Assembly: GCA_024196135.1 (NCBI GenBank)
Contig: JAMQCK010000135.1
Coordinates: forward strand, 1-54,202
DNA length: 54,202 bases
Reading direction: 5' to 3'
From: Pleurotus ostreatus/Saccharomyces cerevisiae fusant
Taxonomy: Eukaryota > Opisthokonta
Both the position numbers and the translations under genes were made by a program. This document shows, one piece after another, positions 45,078 to 54,202 of the stretch. Each line of letters opens with the position of its first letter. The first letter of the stretch is position 1. A model generated the notes under the pieces. That model was not told the origin of the DNA, did not search any database, and saw nothing but the letters and a program-made list of their open reading frames with translations.

Positions 45078-45865
45078 TTGATTGACATATTAATGAGCAT
45101 TTTTCCTTTAGGTGATATCTTTACATCTATATCTCAAAGTCCTCTTCCAGCGCCAACGTCGCTGTAACGCCTATTGGCGTAGGTCGTTTTTACCCACCGG
45201 GATGCATCCTCCTTTCCCTTTTTCCTCATCATAACGTACTACCTCTTCCTGTACCGATTACATCATGTACATCTTCGACACCCGGCAGCTTCAGATCGAC
45301 AGCGTAGATTGGCTCGACCTTGGAAATTGTCGGGAACTCCGCCGCATCGGGGATGAGGAGGGCGGGCGGGTTTGCTTCGTCCACTGGATATGTTATCCAA
45401 ATGCCTGTAGGCTCGCTAGCGGCGATTGAACAATGACTGCTAAAATGAGAAGCCGCGACTGAATGAAGGGAGACGCTGGATACACGTGCGGCGACTTCCG
45501 AATTGCTACAGTAAAGCGCGCTCGCAGGAACGAGGCTGCCGGACGCAGCCTCCGAAGTCCTGTATGGAGGGGATGCATGCACGACGTCGAGAAGACTCCG
45601 GTTTCTAGTGAGAGTGGTTGTGCATCCGACACATGATGACGGCAGGAGGAAGGACGCGTGGGAAGTTCTGACACCTTGTTCGCCGAAAATGGATACTATA
45701 TTATGCGAACGGACGAAATGCCTCGACGCATGAGTTCTCTCAAGAGCGTAAGCCCAGACATCAGCGTAAATAGTCAACAAGTGCGGTTTCAATGGTGTAT
45801 GAGTGCAATATTCAGAGCAGACGACACGACCCTCCGAGTCAACTCGCATAGTAGGCCCTGCAACA
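45078..45865. other. Intergenic, 3' side of first secreted paralogue
   Basis: A minus-strand frame is open from 45906 to 45229 (first ATG 45849). I do not support it as a gene: it has no domain or leader and no splice-consistent partner, and it may be 3' UTR of the neighbouring gene. Confidence 0.35.
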
Positions 45866-46527
45866 TCACTGGAAAGCAAGTCAGAAGGGCGGGAACAACA
45901 CAGCAATGTGACGAAGATAGCGAACCTGGATGCACTCAGCGTCGTGCGCGTAGTCGATGACGATCTGGTAACCCTGGCCGTTCTGGGGCTTTTGCTCGAT
46001 CCAGCTCAGCGCTGGGAAGTCGAAGTCACCATCGTCCACGACATCGAAGAAGCCCTCCTGGTTCACGTTCTACGAGGCTCGTCAGTACCAAAGACCTCAC
46101 CAATCCGTGCGCTCAGAAATAGACTGACCTTGTTTCCAATCTTCTTCAGGTCGGGATAGTTGATACCCGGAATCGCGTCCTCCTCAAACCACCCGTCCGT
46201 GATCGCGCCCTCTGCCAGTTTCGCGTCCGCATTGACGAACTCGAACGTGTACTGCTTCGGGTCCGACCCGTCAACAGGGAGAAGCGCGGCGACAAGGCCG
46301 TCATAGGGACAGTCCATCTTGACCTGCTTGCCGTTTAGGTACGCGGAGATGTTGGAAGTGGTCGCGTCGGGCGCGTCCTCGAGGATGAAGGTGGAGGGCG
46401 CGATGGAGTGGAGTGTCCAGTTGCCCTGGGAGTTGAGCGGGTCGGTGGCGGAGGCCTTGATGTACTTGACTTGGGTGGCGGAGGCGAGGCCGACAGCGCC
46501 GAGGACGAAGAGGGCGGTGGAGAACAT
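45866..46527 (-). CDS. Secreted protein, DYAH family, paralogue 1
   Basis: 181 residues. Exons 46527-46129 and 46069-45926 encode the protein; a third exon starting at 45868 supplies a TGA. Signal peptide STALFVLGAVGLASA, then about 165 residues with the family landmarks QGNWTLHSIAP (with an NWT glycosylation sequon), CPYDGLVAALLPVDG, KQYTFEFV, ITDGWFEED, YPDLKKIGNK and FDFPALSW, ending DYAHDAECIQ. The two paralogues stop right after the final Cys; here two more residues precede a GTTCGC donor whose intron (57 nt, CTGAC branch, TTCCAG acceptor) leads straight to TGA. If not spliced, translation runs to 45881. I do not recognise the family. Confidence 0.75.
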
Positions 46528-47591
46528 CGTGATGAAGTCTGGGAGAGAAGTCGTGAAGGGAGAGACGACTGTTGTGGTCGAGTGAAGAATAGAGACAGCG
46601 CTCAAGCTCTTTATGAAGGCGAACTCGTGGAGCGCACTCTCACCGCCTCTTGATCAGGTTGTGTTTCCAGTATAGACCTCGGTGCATGGACGATGTCGCA
46701 TTTCGTTCTACGTACGTCGGAAGGCTGGGCGCTGCGTCACGAGGAGTCATTTCGTCGCCCGACTTACGTCGCCTGCAAGGTAGAGGCTGTGAGTCCAGGG
46801 TAACCACATCAGAGGTGAACATCCTCACCGTGGCTATGCTCAATTCATTCACTCACCGTCGACGAGCTTAATGGCGCATCAGCGGGCGTTACCAGAATGG
46901 GGGACAGACGCAAGCGTCCCAGTCAGGTGAGTACCCTGCGCAGATCCCGCAGGAAGCCATGCGCGGCCTTTGTTGTGCACGCTCCGACCTCAGCGGTAGG
47001 TAGTTCGGTATGTGCTTGAAGCATGGTAAAGCAATGTAAGAGAGAAGGCGCCAAGTTGACGACTTGTCCAACAATCAGGCGTAGCAGAGCGCGCAGGTGT
47101 GCAGTATGCGTCGTCCTCGTGGCCGGCGCGCCTGACAGGAATCGCAAATAGGTGCAGGATATCAAGGATATAGGAGATGCGCTCAGGTCTGAATAGTCGT
47201 GAAGCGAGTCTGCGGTCATGACGCCCACGCGTGATGAAGGCAGAGAGCAGAAAGCGCCTGGGAAATTCTTGCTTGGTGACGCTACGGGAGATGCCGAATA
47301 TTTCCCATGCCCCTGAGTGTCGAAGGCAGGTGTCCTTCAACCCGACGCAGACTTTAAGGTCACTCATGCTATTGGTCGAGCGAGAGCATATACCGGTCAC
47401 AGATGCACGGTAACGAGCGATTGTCATCAAGGTATTACGATGAAAGGAAGGTGTCTAAAGTAGGTCGGTAGAAACACGATGCCCCTCCAGACTCTCGCGG
47501 ACCTAAAGCCAAGTCAGAAAACAATGGTGAATAAAAAGGCAAGTGAAAGCGCACCTTGCCGCTGAGCGCTGAGCAGGTGAGGCAGAAGCGC
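46528..47591. other. Intergenic between secreted paralogues 1 and 2
   Basis: Contains the shared upstream element at 46662-46683. No supported gene; ORFs near 46990-47430 lack support. Confidence 0.45.
46662..46683 (-). promoter_or_regulatory. Shared upstream element of DYAH paralogue 1
   Basis: Read on the gene strand: ACCGAGGTCTATACTGGAAA. Nearly identical to the element before paralogue 2 and recognisable before paralogue 3, each about 135-170 bp upstream of the start. Likely a cis-regulatory site inherited by duplication or kept by selection. Confidence 0.55.
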
Positions 47592-48178
47592 TTAGCAAGT
47601 GAGGTCGTGGGCGTAGTCAACCAGGATCTCGAAGCCTTCGCCGGCCTCAGCGGACTTCTCGACCCAGGTGAGCGCGGGGAAGTCGAAGTTACCCTCGACA
47701 ACGTCAAAGATACCGTTCTCGCCGACTTTCTGCGGAGGTCGTCAGCATCTGTCGCCTCATCCGCGCTGAGAAGGATACTCACGGAGTTCCCGAGCTTCTG
47801 CAGGTCCGGGTGGCTGAAGTCATCCGTCGCGTCCGTCTGGAACCACCCGTCCTTGATGGCGCCCTCTGGCAGCTGCGCGTCGTCCTTCACGAACTGCAGC
47901 GTGTACTGCTTCGGGCTCGCGCCCTCGACGGGGATGAGCGCGCCAACGTGGTCGCCGTACGGGCACTGCATGCGGAACTCGTCGAGGATGAGCGATGCGG
48001 AGAGCTTGGACGGAGCGTCGGCGGCCGCGTCCTCGAGGATGAGCGCGGAGGACGCGATGCCGTGCAGCGTCCAGTTGCCCTGCTGGCGGATCGGGTCGTT
48101 GCCGGCCTTGACGGACTTGACTTGGGTGGCGTCGGCGAAAGCGACGGCGCTAAGGAGAGCAAAGGCGGCGGCGAACAT
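47592..48178 (-). CDS. Secreted protein, DYAH family, paralogue 2
   Basis: 177 residues from exons 48178-47783 and 47729-47592 (53-nt phase-0 intron at the same site as in the other two). Signal peptide AAAFALLSAVAFADA, then QGNWTLHGIASS, CPYGDHVGALIPVEG, KQYTLQFV, IKDGWFQTD, HPDLQKLGNS, FDFPALTW and an end at DYAHDLTC. The mature protein has two cysteines (in CPYG and at the very end) that could form one disulphide bridging the domain. A minus-strand TATAAAA sits near 48263. Function unknown; a compact extracellular beta-rich domain is plausible. Confidence 0.82.
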
Positions 48179-49961
48179 CTTCGAAGGGTCTGTAGGTGAG
48201 ACGGGCTGGAAGACGAGGCGACGAGTGTGGTTGGGTGCCGAACGAGATTGAGGAGTGCGACTTTTATAGAGGCAAGACCCTACGGCTTCCTGGGACCGAC
48301 TCAAGAACGGCGAGAGAACAAGTCCGTTTCCAGTGAAGACCTCGGTTCGAAGCAGCGTCGCTCAGCGCTCAGCCACGGCATGCTCATTCAAACACGGGCG
48401 CATGTCGAGGATGATGAAGTCCGGTGTACTCCGATTGCTGCCGAGGTCGTAGCAGTTTACACGGAGATCCTCAATGAAGGCCGTTCATGCTTTGAGGACA
48501 ATGGGATCTAGTAACGATCATTAGTAGAAAGCCAGCCGGGCGGATAGTATAACTGGGCATTGAGCGTCGCTGAGCCGAGCGAGAGCGGAGGTCTCCTGTG
48601 ACTTGTACGGCAGAAAAACGCGCCAGTCCATCAGTGCTGCATACTTCAAAGCTCTTCATCGCATGCAGGAGGGATGATAGCAGCTTTCATAGTGGAAGCT
48701 CTGGTGGAAGTTCGAGATCAGAATGCGTGGGAATCAGCGGACCATTCGCGGCTTCGGGAGATGCCGTCGCGTCTTGCTCCTTCCCGCCATCCTCAGCCTC
48801 CTTCTTGCAGTTACCCAGGCCAGCGACGAGATACATCTACGCCAGGTTCTGTGGCCTGCTGTATCCGAAGACGCCTCAGATCATACCACACGCTTAGCCG
48901 CCCTTGATTCTTTTTCAGCGCGAACTTCGTCCACTGCCGCCACCCAAGCTCGCTTGTCCTCAGAGTCATGCGCCACTTCATCATAGAAAAGACATTTTCA
49001 CTATATCTCAGAAGGCGTAAGAGCTCATCTTATCTGACGATCACGCAATGAAAAGGGGGACGACGGTCTCCACTCTTTTGCAAGTTATCACGCGTCAATG
49101 ACCACTCGCAGCCGTATATGAGTCTTCCACACCACACTTCATAGACGACATACCATTGTCTCCTGCCGAACGTACCACCGTGACTCCGCGGCTGCCTCCT
49201 CCTTCGCAGTTTTCGCGATTATGCGAGCAGAGTGCATACAGTTGACAGCCTGACAGGTTGGACTTGGTGCGAGTATCCCGCGCATGGTAGGACATCGCTG
49301 AATGAAATGTGTGGGAGAAGCTCGACAGCGTGGAACCGCTTCTGCGTCGTTTGCCCGATGATGCCTGCTCTGCGTGAAGAATGAGTGGTGAGTTGCGCGG
49401 ACGCCCCTTCGACGAGGTCCACGATGACTACTCAGTCGGAGTTCGCACGGGTGGTGGCTGCGACAGCACGATGCTGTCTGCGCGATGCGCTGACCGTCTT
49501 CGCGCTGAAGAATTTGGGGTGGTCGACGAGGTTCTCCCCGACGCGCATCGTGGGTAGCAGAGATACTCTCGCTGCGCTGAACGCGTTCCGTAATCTCGAG
49601 TCCGCTCTTATGTATAAACGGGGCGTTGGGTGGAGCCAAACCGACGCTGTAATGATCAATATGTGGGCGAGAGGCAACGACGCCAGGACACGCAAACCTC
49701 CCCCAGTGTACACGCTCGCGGTATACCACGATAACTTCATTACTTGACTCCGAATCACCACCTATGCTAAAGCCCTTGCAGAGTAACGTCCGGCAAGACG
49801 ATATTATCACTGTAATAATCGCAAGATCACAATAAGATAATTTACGACATGCAGATCTCCGCATCCGGCTCTACGCTATGCTAGCCCGTCGAGATGTCAG
49901 AAGACAGCCTGTACGATGACGAGAATTGCACGCACCCTAAGCGCATTCGGCGCGCTGGAGT
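48179..49961. other. 1.8-kb intergenic between secreted paralogues 2 and 3
   Basis: A 241-codon minus-strand frame (49864-49139) and a 120-codon plus-strand frame (49385-49747) overlap each other and lack domains. A plus frame at 48723-48986 begins with a hydrophobic leader-like stretch (VLLLPAILSLLLAVTQAS) but has no cysteine module or paralogue. None is supported as a gene. Confidence 0.35.
48326..48346 (-). promoter_or_regulatory. Shared upstream element of DYAH paralogue 2
   Basis: Gene-strand sequence ACCGAGGTCTTCACTGGAAA, 148 bp upstream of the ATG, matching the element of paralogue 1 at all but two or three positions. Confidence 0.55.
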
Positions 49962-50537
49962 TTAGCAAGTAGGCTCGTGCGCGTAGTCGAGGACGACCTC
50001 GTAGCCCTTGCCCTTCGCCGGCTTCCAGGTAAGCGACGGGAAGTCGAAGTTGGCGGAGGTCATGTCGAAGACACCCTCGCCGGCTTTCTTCTCTCGACGT
50101 CAGCATCTTCTGACGTACAACCATCTAGCTAAGTTACTCACCGAGTTAGCCACCTTCTGCAAGTCCGGGAACTGGTAGTCGTCCGTCAAATCCGACTGCG
50201 TCCACCCGTCCGTGATGCTCCCCTCCGCCAGCTCCGCGTCCGCCTTCGCGAACTCGAACGTGTACTGCGTCGGATCCGTGCCCTCGACGGGGACGAGCAC
50301 GGCGCGGTAGTCCGGGTACGGGCAGTACATCTTGAGCTCGCCCGAGACAATGGAGGCAGAGATGGACGAGAGCGTCGGGACGGGCGAGTCGTCGAGGATG
50401 ACCTTGGTGGGCGCGATAGCGTGGAGCGTCCAGTTGCCCTGGCCGTGGATGGGGTCGGCGTCGGGCTTGAGGGACTTGACGGCGGCGCCGTTGACGAAGG
50501 CGACGGTGGCGAGAAGGGCGAGGGTGGAGGCGAACAT
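49962..50537 (-). CDS. Secreted protein, DYAH family, paralogue 3
   Basis: About 174 residues from exons 50537-50142 and 50090 or 50087 to 49962; the acceptor is ambiguous by one codon. Signal peptide ASTLALLATVAFVNGA, then QGNWTLHAIAP, CPYPDYRAVLVPVEG, TQYTFEFA, ITDGWTQSD, FPDLQKVANS, FDFPSLTW and an end at DYAHEPTC. Same phase-0 intron position as paralogues 1 and 2. A minus-strand TATATAAG lies near 50613. The NWT sequon and both cysteines are kept. Oldest or newest copy cannot be decided by eye. Confidence 0.82.
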
Positions 50538-51381
50538 CTTCGGGGGTCTGAGACTAGGTGGAAGACGAGGCTGAGGATGTGAATGGTGGAAGACGGGGCG
50601 AATGGGCACGTCTTATATACCGCTTGGGTGAAGACAGACTATTCAGCTCGTACTCATCACATCTCCGGCTTCAGCAACACAGTGCGCGTTTCCGAAAGAG
50701 ACCTCGCTTTCACGGGAGTTACAGACTCGTACATCAACAACTCGCACTGGGGCGGTGTTCGCATCAAAAATGGACATAAGTACAAACGTTTGGACTTACC
50801 ACCGAGGGATCGAGAGCGTACATGTTGACCGTCGAGCACGTGGCAAGTTGCGCCAGGAAAGCAGCAAGGGCCTTACTGACAGCCCGACCACACGCAATGC
50901 GGTATAACATGAGCGCAGTTGTCAAAGATGAGAGTCGCACTCAACTAAACTCCACCATGGCCAAAGATGAACAGCCTCACCATCGTCGTGATTGGCCGTC
51001 GCCGCGCTTGGCGATGGCGAGGTCGTTTGGCATTAGCGGGCGTCGATGGGCCCGGCGGCGGAAGTAGCGGGCAAGCGACGGTAGAAGCCGGTCAAACAGA
51101 ACCCTCCTTCTGTGTACTCGCCGCGGCATGACCATCGGTCAACGTTGCCCTTGGGCGTTGGGTTGCCGGTCCGGTCAGCGGGTGCAGATTACGGGTCAAC
51201 AACAAGATTCTTGGATACAGCTAACCGTACAGTTTATTTTCGATACACACATACGATTCTGGTCTTTGCAAGTCTGCTTGATAGTCAGCATCAACCAACG
51301 TCCGATTGAACTCCTTGAACTCACCGATACCGCTTCTCCAGTTCTTCGCCTTTGGTCGTTCATCGCCTTCAAGAATCACCT
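50538..51381. other. Intergenic between DYAH paralogue 3 and glutamyl-tRNA synthetase
   Basis: Contains the upstream element at 50688-50707. No supported gene. Confidence 0.45.
50688..50707 (-). promoter_or_regulatory. Shared upstream element of DYAH paralogue 3
   Basis: Gene-strand GCGAGGTCTCTTTCGGAAAC, 151 bp upstream of the ATG. More diverged in the centre; the flanks GAGGTCT and GGAAAC are kept. Confidence 0.45.
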
Positions 51382-54016
51382 CTAATAAACCGGCTCCACC
51401 TTGTACATCTTCGTCGCCTCCGTCGGGTCCAGCGGCAGCTCATCACCATAGATCTTGTCCACCTTGTACATGGACGTGACGTTGTCGGGGTTGACAGCTG
51501 CAGCCTGCGCAGCGGCGACAGCCTTACCCTCGGCCGTGGGGCGCGGCGTCGAGTGCGGGGCACCGCCCTTCTTGGAGGCGTCGTCTTTCTTGCCGGCATC
51601 CTTCGAGCCCTTGGAGTCTTTACCGCCCTTGCCAGCATCGCCGCCCTTGCCACCCTTCTTGGATGCATCACCGCCCTTACCGCCCTTGCCAGCCTTCTTG
51701 GGCTCTTCGACGGCGGCCTTGCTCGCGATGCCCGCCGCGCGCCCGTCGGGGATGTGCACGAACTCGCGACGGCCGTCTTCGGCGTCGCCGTCGAGGATGT
51801 AGTAGCTGGGCGGGAAGGGAGGTTAGCGTCTGTGCGTGGACAACATCCAGAGCAATCAAGCAGAGGGAAAGGAAGTCAGAGGATAGACGATAAGAGCGAT
51901 TGACCCGAACGTTAAAACAAAACAGCCCAAACTCACCCCTTGCGCTCGAACTGAATGATATCGCCCTTCTTGAGCGTGCGCACGTTGCCGTCCGCGATCG
52001 CCACGGTGCGGAACTCGGTCTGGGGGGTGACCTGTGGGAAGGGTCAGCGATCAGCTCATCCACCCGCTGGGCGTTCCTCGACGCTGCCTCCGAGCGCTAT
52101 TTCACTGCTGGCCATGCGCAGGGCAGCAACCCAGCGACCGCGGCGCGATAAACCGCAAAGGCACGGTGCCACTTGACGCTACCCAGCGCGCGCGCGGACC
52201 GTGCAGCCGATACGAAGCTTAGACTACCCAAACCGAACCCCACTCACAAAATCCTTTACATCATCACCCTCCTCCAGCTTCTTCTTCGTGATCAGGTAGT
52301 CGTAGTCGAGGAGCGTGACGGGGACGGGCGCAAGCGAGGCGTCCGCACCCGGTGCAGCAGTGAGCGGGTTGGCGGGGTCGGCGGCGAGCCAGGTGGTCTG
52401 AGAAGGAAGTTAGCGGACGTGTCCGGATGTGCGTGCGCGTTCGCTGAGGAGCGCGTTGCGGTAGTGCGCAAGCCGCAACTTGTGAGAGCCGCGACAGGAA
52501 TGCGCGGAGGGACAGAAGATGGCTTCCGAAAGGAGAAAAACCAAAGCGAACCACCCACCTTCAGCTTCGTCTTCTTCACATCGCCGTCCAGGTGCAGTTC
52601 GAGCTCGAGGGAGGTGACCTTATCGCCCTCGACCACCTTCTTGCGCACGATCGCGTTGCCCCAGTCCATGAGGGTGAGCTCTTCGCCCTCACTAACACTC
52701 CGCGCGTCCGCCTGCTCAAGGAGGATGTGCTTGTAGTAGACGGTCTGCTTCTCCCCCACCTCCGCGTTCTTCTTGTGCCGCGGCAACGTCTTCACCTCGG
52801 CGGTCTCGCCGGGAGGGTTCGTGATGGTGGCGGGGACGCTGGGGGCGGGGGTGATTAGTTTCTCCCTTTTCTTCATTCATGACAGCGCCTCGCTTCGCGA
52901 CAGAGGCGAATTGATGGGCAGCGAAAACATGAGAAGATGGAAAAAGAAACGTACAGATCACTCTCCTCCAGCGCCCAGAAGCGCGGCGCGATGGGGTCGA
53001 TGACCTGAGTTGACGCTGAGTACCACTCTTTGACAATTGAACCTCGTCGCTCACCTTCTTGTTCATCGCCCAGATCGTGTCCCACTCGAGCGAGACGATC
53101 GCCTGCGAGGGGCCCTGCGCGAGCATGAATCTAGTAGAGAGTCAGCGCCGTCCTCCTTGGCCTCATTGCCATCGTCCCGTAAACTGCGGCAGAGGGCGCG
53201 CTGGACCTCCGCCCTACGCGCCGTCGCCGTCCACGGTCGTTATCGAGGCAGCGCGAAGTGAAACCCCCACCCGCCCAATCCGACCCTTCCTCTCCTTTCC
53301 CCACCACACCGACCCCTACCCCCCGACCCGAACCCAAACAATCTAAACACTCACTGCTTCAACGCCTCCACGGTCAGCCCGCGCCTGCGAATCCCGCGCA
53401 CGGTCGGGAAGCGCGGGTCGTCCCAGCCGCGGACGAGGCCCTGGTCGACGAACCTGAGGAAGGGAGGGTTTAGCGATGCGAGTGGGGGGAGATTAAGTGG
53501 TTATTTTGGCGAGTAGGGAAGGGGAGGTCAGTCGTCGGGCTCTCAGTATAGATTTTTCGAAAAGTTGATAATGCGAAGGGGGACGGAGAGGGCGGAGGGA
53601 CGGAAGTGAAAGAGATGGAGCATAGGAGGAGGGGAGGAGGGAGCGTGCGGGTGGGGAGAAAAGGGGCGGATAGACGAGGTGCGAGGTAGGGGAAGCGGGG
53701 GAAAGGGGAAAAGGTGAGGGAGGAAGAGTGAAAGAGAGGCGAAACGGGGAACCAACCACTCACCAATGCAACTTGCGCTTCGAGAGGAGCGTGTAGATGA
53801 AGTTAAGGCGGCTAGAAGAGGGCGAGTCAGCCTTCGTCCCAAATCCTTCACCTCCTGGAAATCCCCCTAGCGCTCTGCCTCATCCACTGACCACTCCAAA
53901 AAAACTCACCTAAAATCCCAGATCCTCACTTCCCGTAGGCCCGCCGCCTTAATCATCCAGTAGTACTGCGCGTTCCGGTCGCGGTACTCGTTCGTGCGGA
54001 GCGCGTGGGTGACGCC
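51382..54016 (-). CDS. GUS1: Cytosolic glutamyl-tRNA synthetase, C-terminal part (5' end outside window)
   Basis: Charges tRNA-Glu with glutamate. Nine exons are visible: 54016-53910, 53811-53764, 53453-53355, 53130-53055, 53004-52955, 52838-52559, 52397-52248, 52031-51937 and 51805-51382, all phase-consistent. Catalytic-domain end: [20 protein letters not shown], the class I KMSKS-type loop LLSKRKLHW, then [20 protein letters not shown]. The anticodon-binding beta barrels follow ([56 protein letters not shown]). A lineage-specific Lys/Gly/Asp-rich stretch follows, then a tail with two MYKV motifs ending YKVEPVY. The intron 53763-53454 (310 nt) and the leftmost visible one are long and purine-rich. 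Confidence 0.93.
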
Positions 54017-54202
54017 CTGTGGGGGTGAGGTGAGCAAACGTTTCCCCCGGACTTCTCAGGGAAACGGAGCGGGGCAGAAAGAAAGCAAAGGGGTGTAGGA
54101 GGAAAGGAAAGGGGGGTAGGAGGATAGGAGGGGGGGGGGGGGGTAGAAGGAGAGGAAAGGGGGGTAGAAGGAAAGGAAAGGGGGTGTTTTGGGGTAGGGG
54201 GG
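54017..54202. repeat. G-rich, purine-rich low-complexity sequence inside a GluRS intron
   Basis: Plus strand is dominated by G and A with repeated AGGAAAGG and GGGGGTAG words and a run of 14 G at 54130-54143. On the coding strand this is a polypyrimidine intron continuing past the window edge. Confidence 0.8.

Noticed and set aside
45229..45906. 225-codon minus-strand frame next to DYAH paralogue 1
   Set aside because: It begins at a non-ATG codon (first ATG 45849), lacks a leader or domain, and probably lies in the 3' flank. Kept only as a possibility.
48723..48986. Plus-strand frame with a hydrophobic leader-like start
   Set aside because: No paralogue, cysteine pattern or promoter was found; the hydrophobic stretch alone is weak evidence.
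49139..49864. 241-codon minus-strand frame between secreted paralogues 2 and 3
   Set aside because: It overlaps other frames on both strands, has repeat-free but unfamiliar Arg/His-rich content, and no splice-consistent extension.

Overview
The window looks like nuclear DNA of a filamentous basidiomycete, probably an Agaricomycete (possibly Polyporales). Genes carry many short introns (mostly 45-75 nt, GTRNGY donors, CTGAC/CTGAA branch sites 10-20 nt before the acceptor), intergenic spaces are short, GC is fairly high, and tRNA-Gln genes have introns. No bacterial, viral or transposase-bearing features were found. Gene models were spliced by hand by requiring phase-consistent junctions; no transcript or database evidence was available.

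Layout. (1) 1-5.9 kb: a membrane protein running off the left edge (-), a helix-turn-helix protein (-) and an RBR ubiquitin ligase (+). (2) 6.0-7.7 kb: a PP2A-superfamily phosphatase (-). (3) 9.1-15.7 kb: a very large 14-exon gene encoding about 1867 residues, with membrane segments, acidic octapeptide repeats, three possibly related globular regions and an RGG tail. (4) 16.2-19.6 kb: EMC1 of the ER membrane complex. (5) 20.2-21.9 kb: a second RBR ligase (-), then tRNA-Gln.

(6) 23.5-31.0 kb, the most distinctive region: nine tandem, same-strand small genes for secreted eight-cysteine CFEM-like proteins, with a diverged tenth on the other strand at 34.3 kb. All share one phase-1 intron between the secretion leader and the cysteine module. 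The array contains a recent two-gene duplication (24.8-25.9 versus 26.3-27.5 kb), one copy of which has lost its ATG and changed its splice donor, plus reused promoter segments. A HAPSTR1-like gene (31.8-33.0 kb) separates the tenth member from the array.

(7) 35.2-39.7 kb: an F-box protein and a membrane-anchored methyltransferase-like protein (both -). (8) 41.4-45.1 kb: two more intron-containing tRNA-Gln(CUG) genes flanking an acidic membrane protein. (9) 45.9-50.5 kb: three tandem paralogues (-) of an unrecognised secreted family of about 175-181 residues, sharing an upstream element of about 20 bp. (10) 51.4 kb to the right edge: the 3' part of cytosolic glutamyl-tRNA synthetase (-).

Housekeeping genes (EMC1, phosphatase, GluRS, tRNAs) are interspersed with two expanding families of small secreted proteins, about a dozen secretory genes in 27 kb. 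That suggests a lineage-specific secretome hot spot. Its role (effector, iron or haem binding, cell wall) cannot be read from sequence alone.
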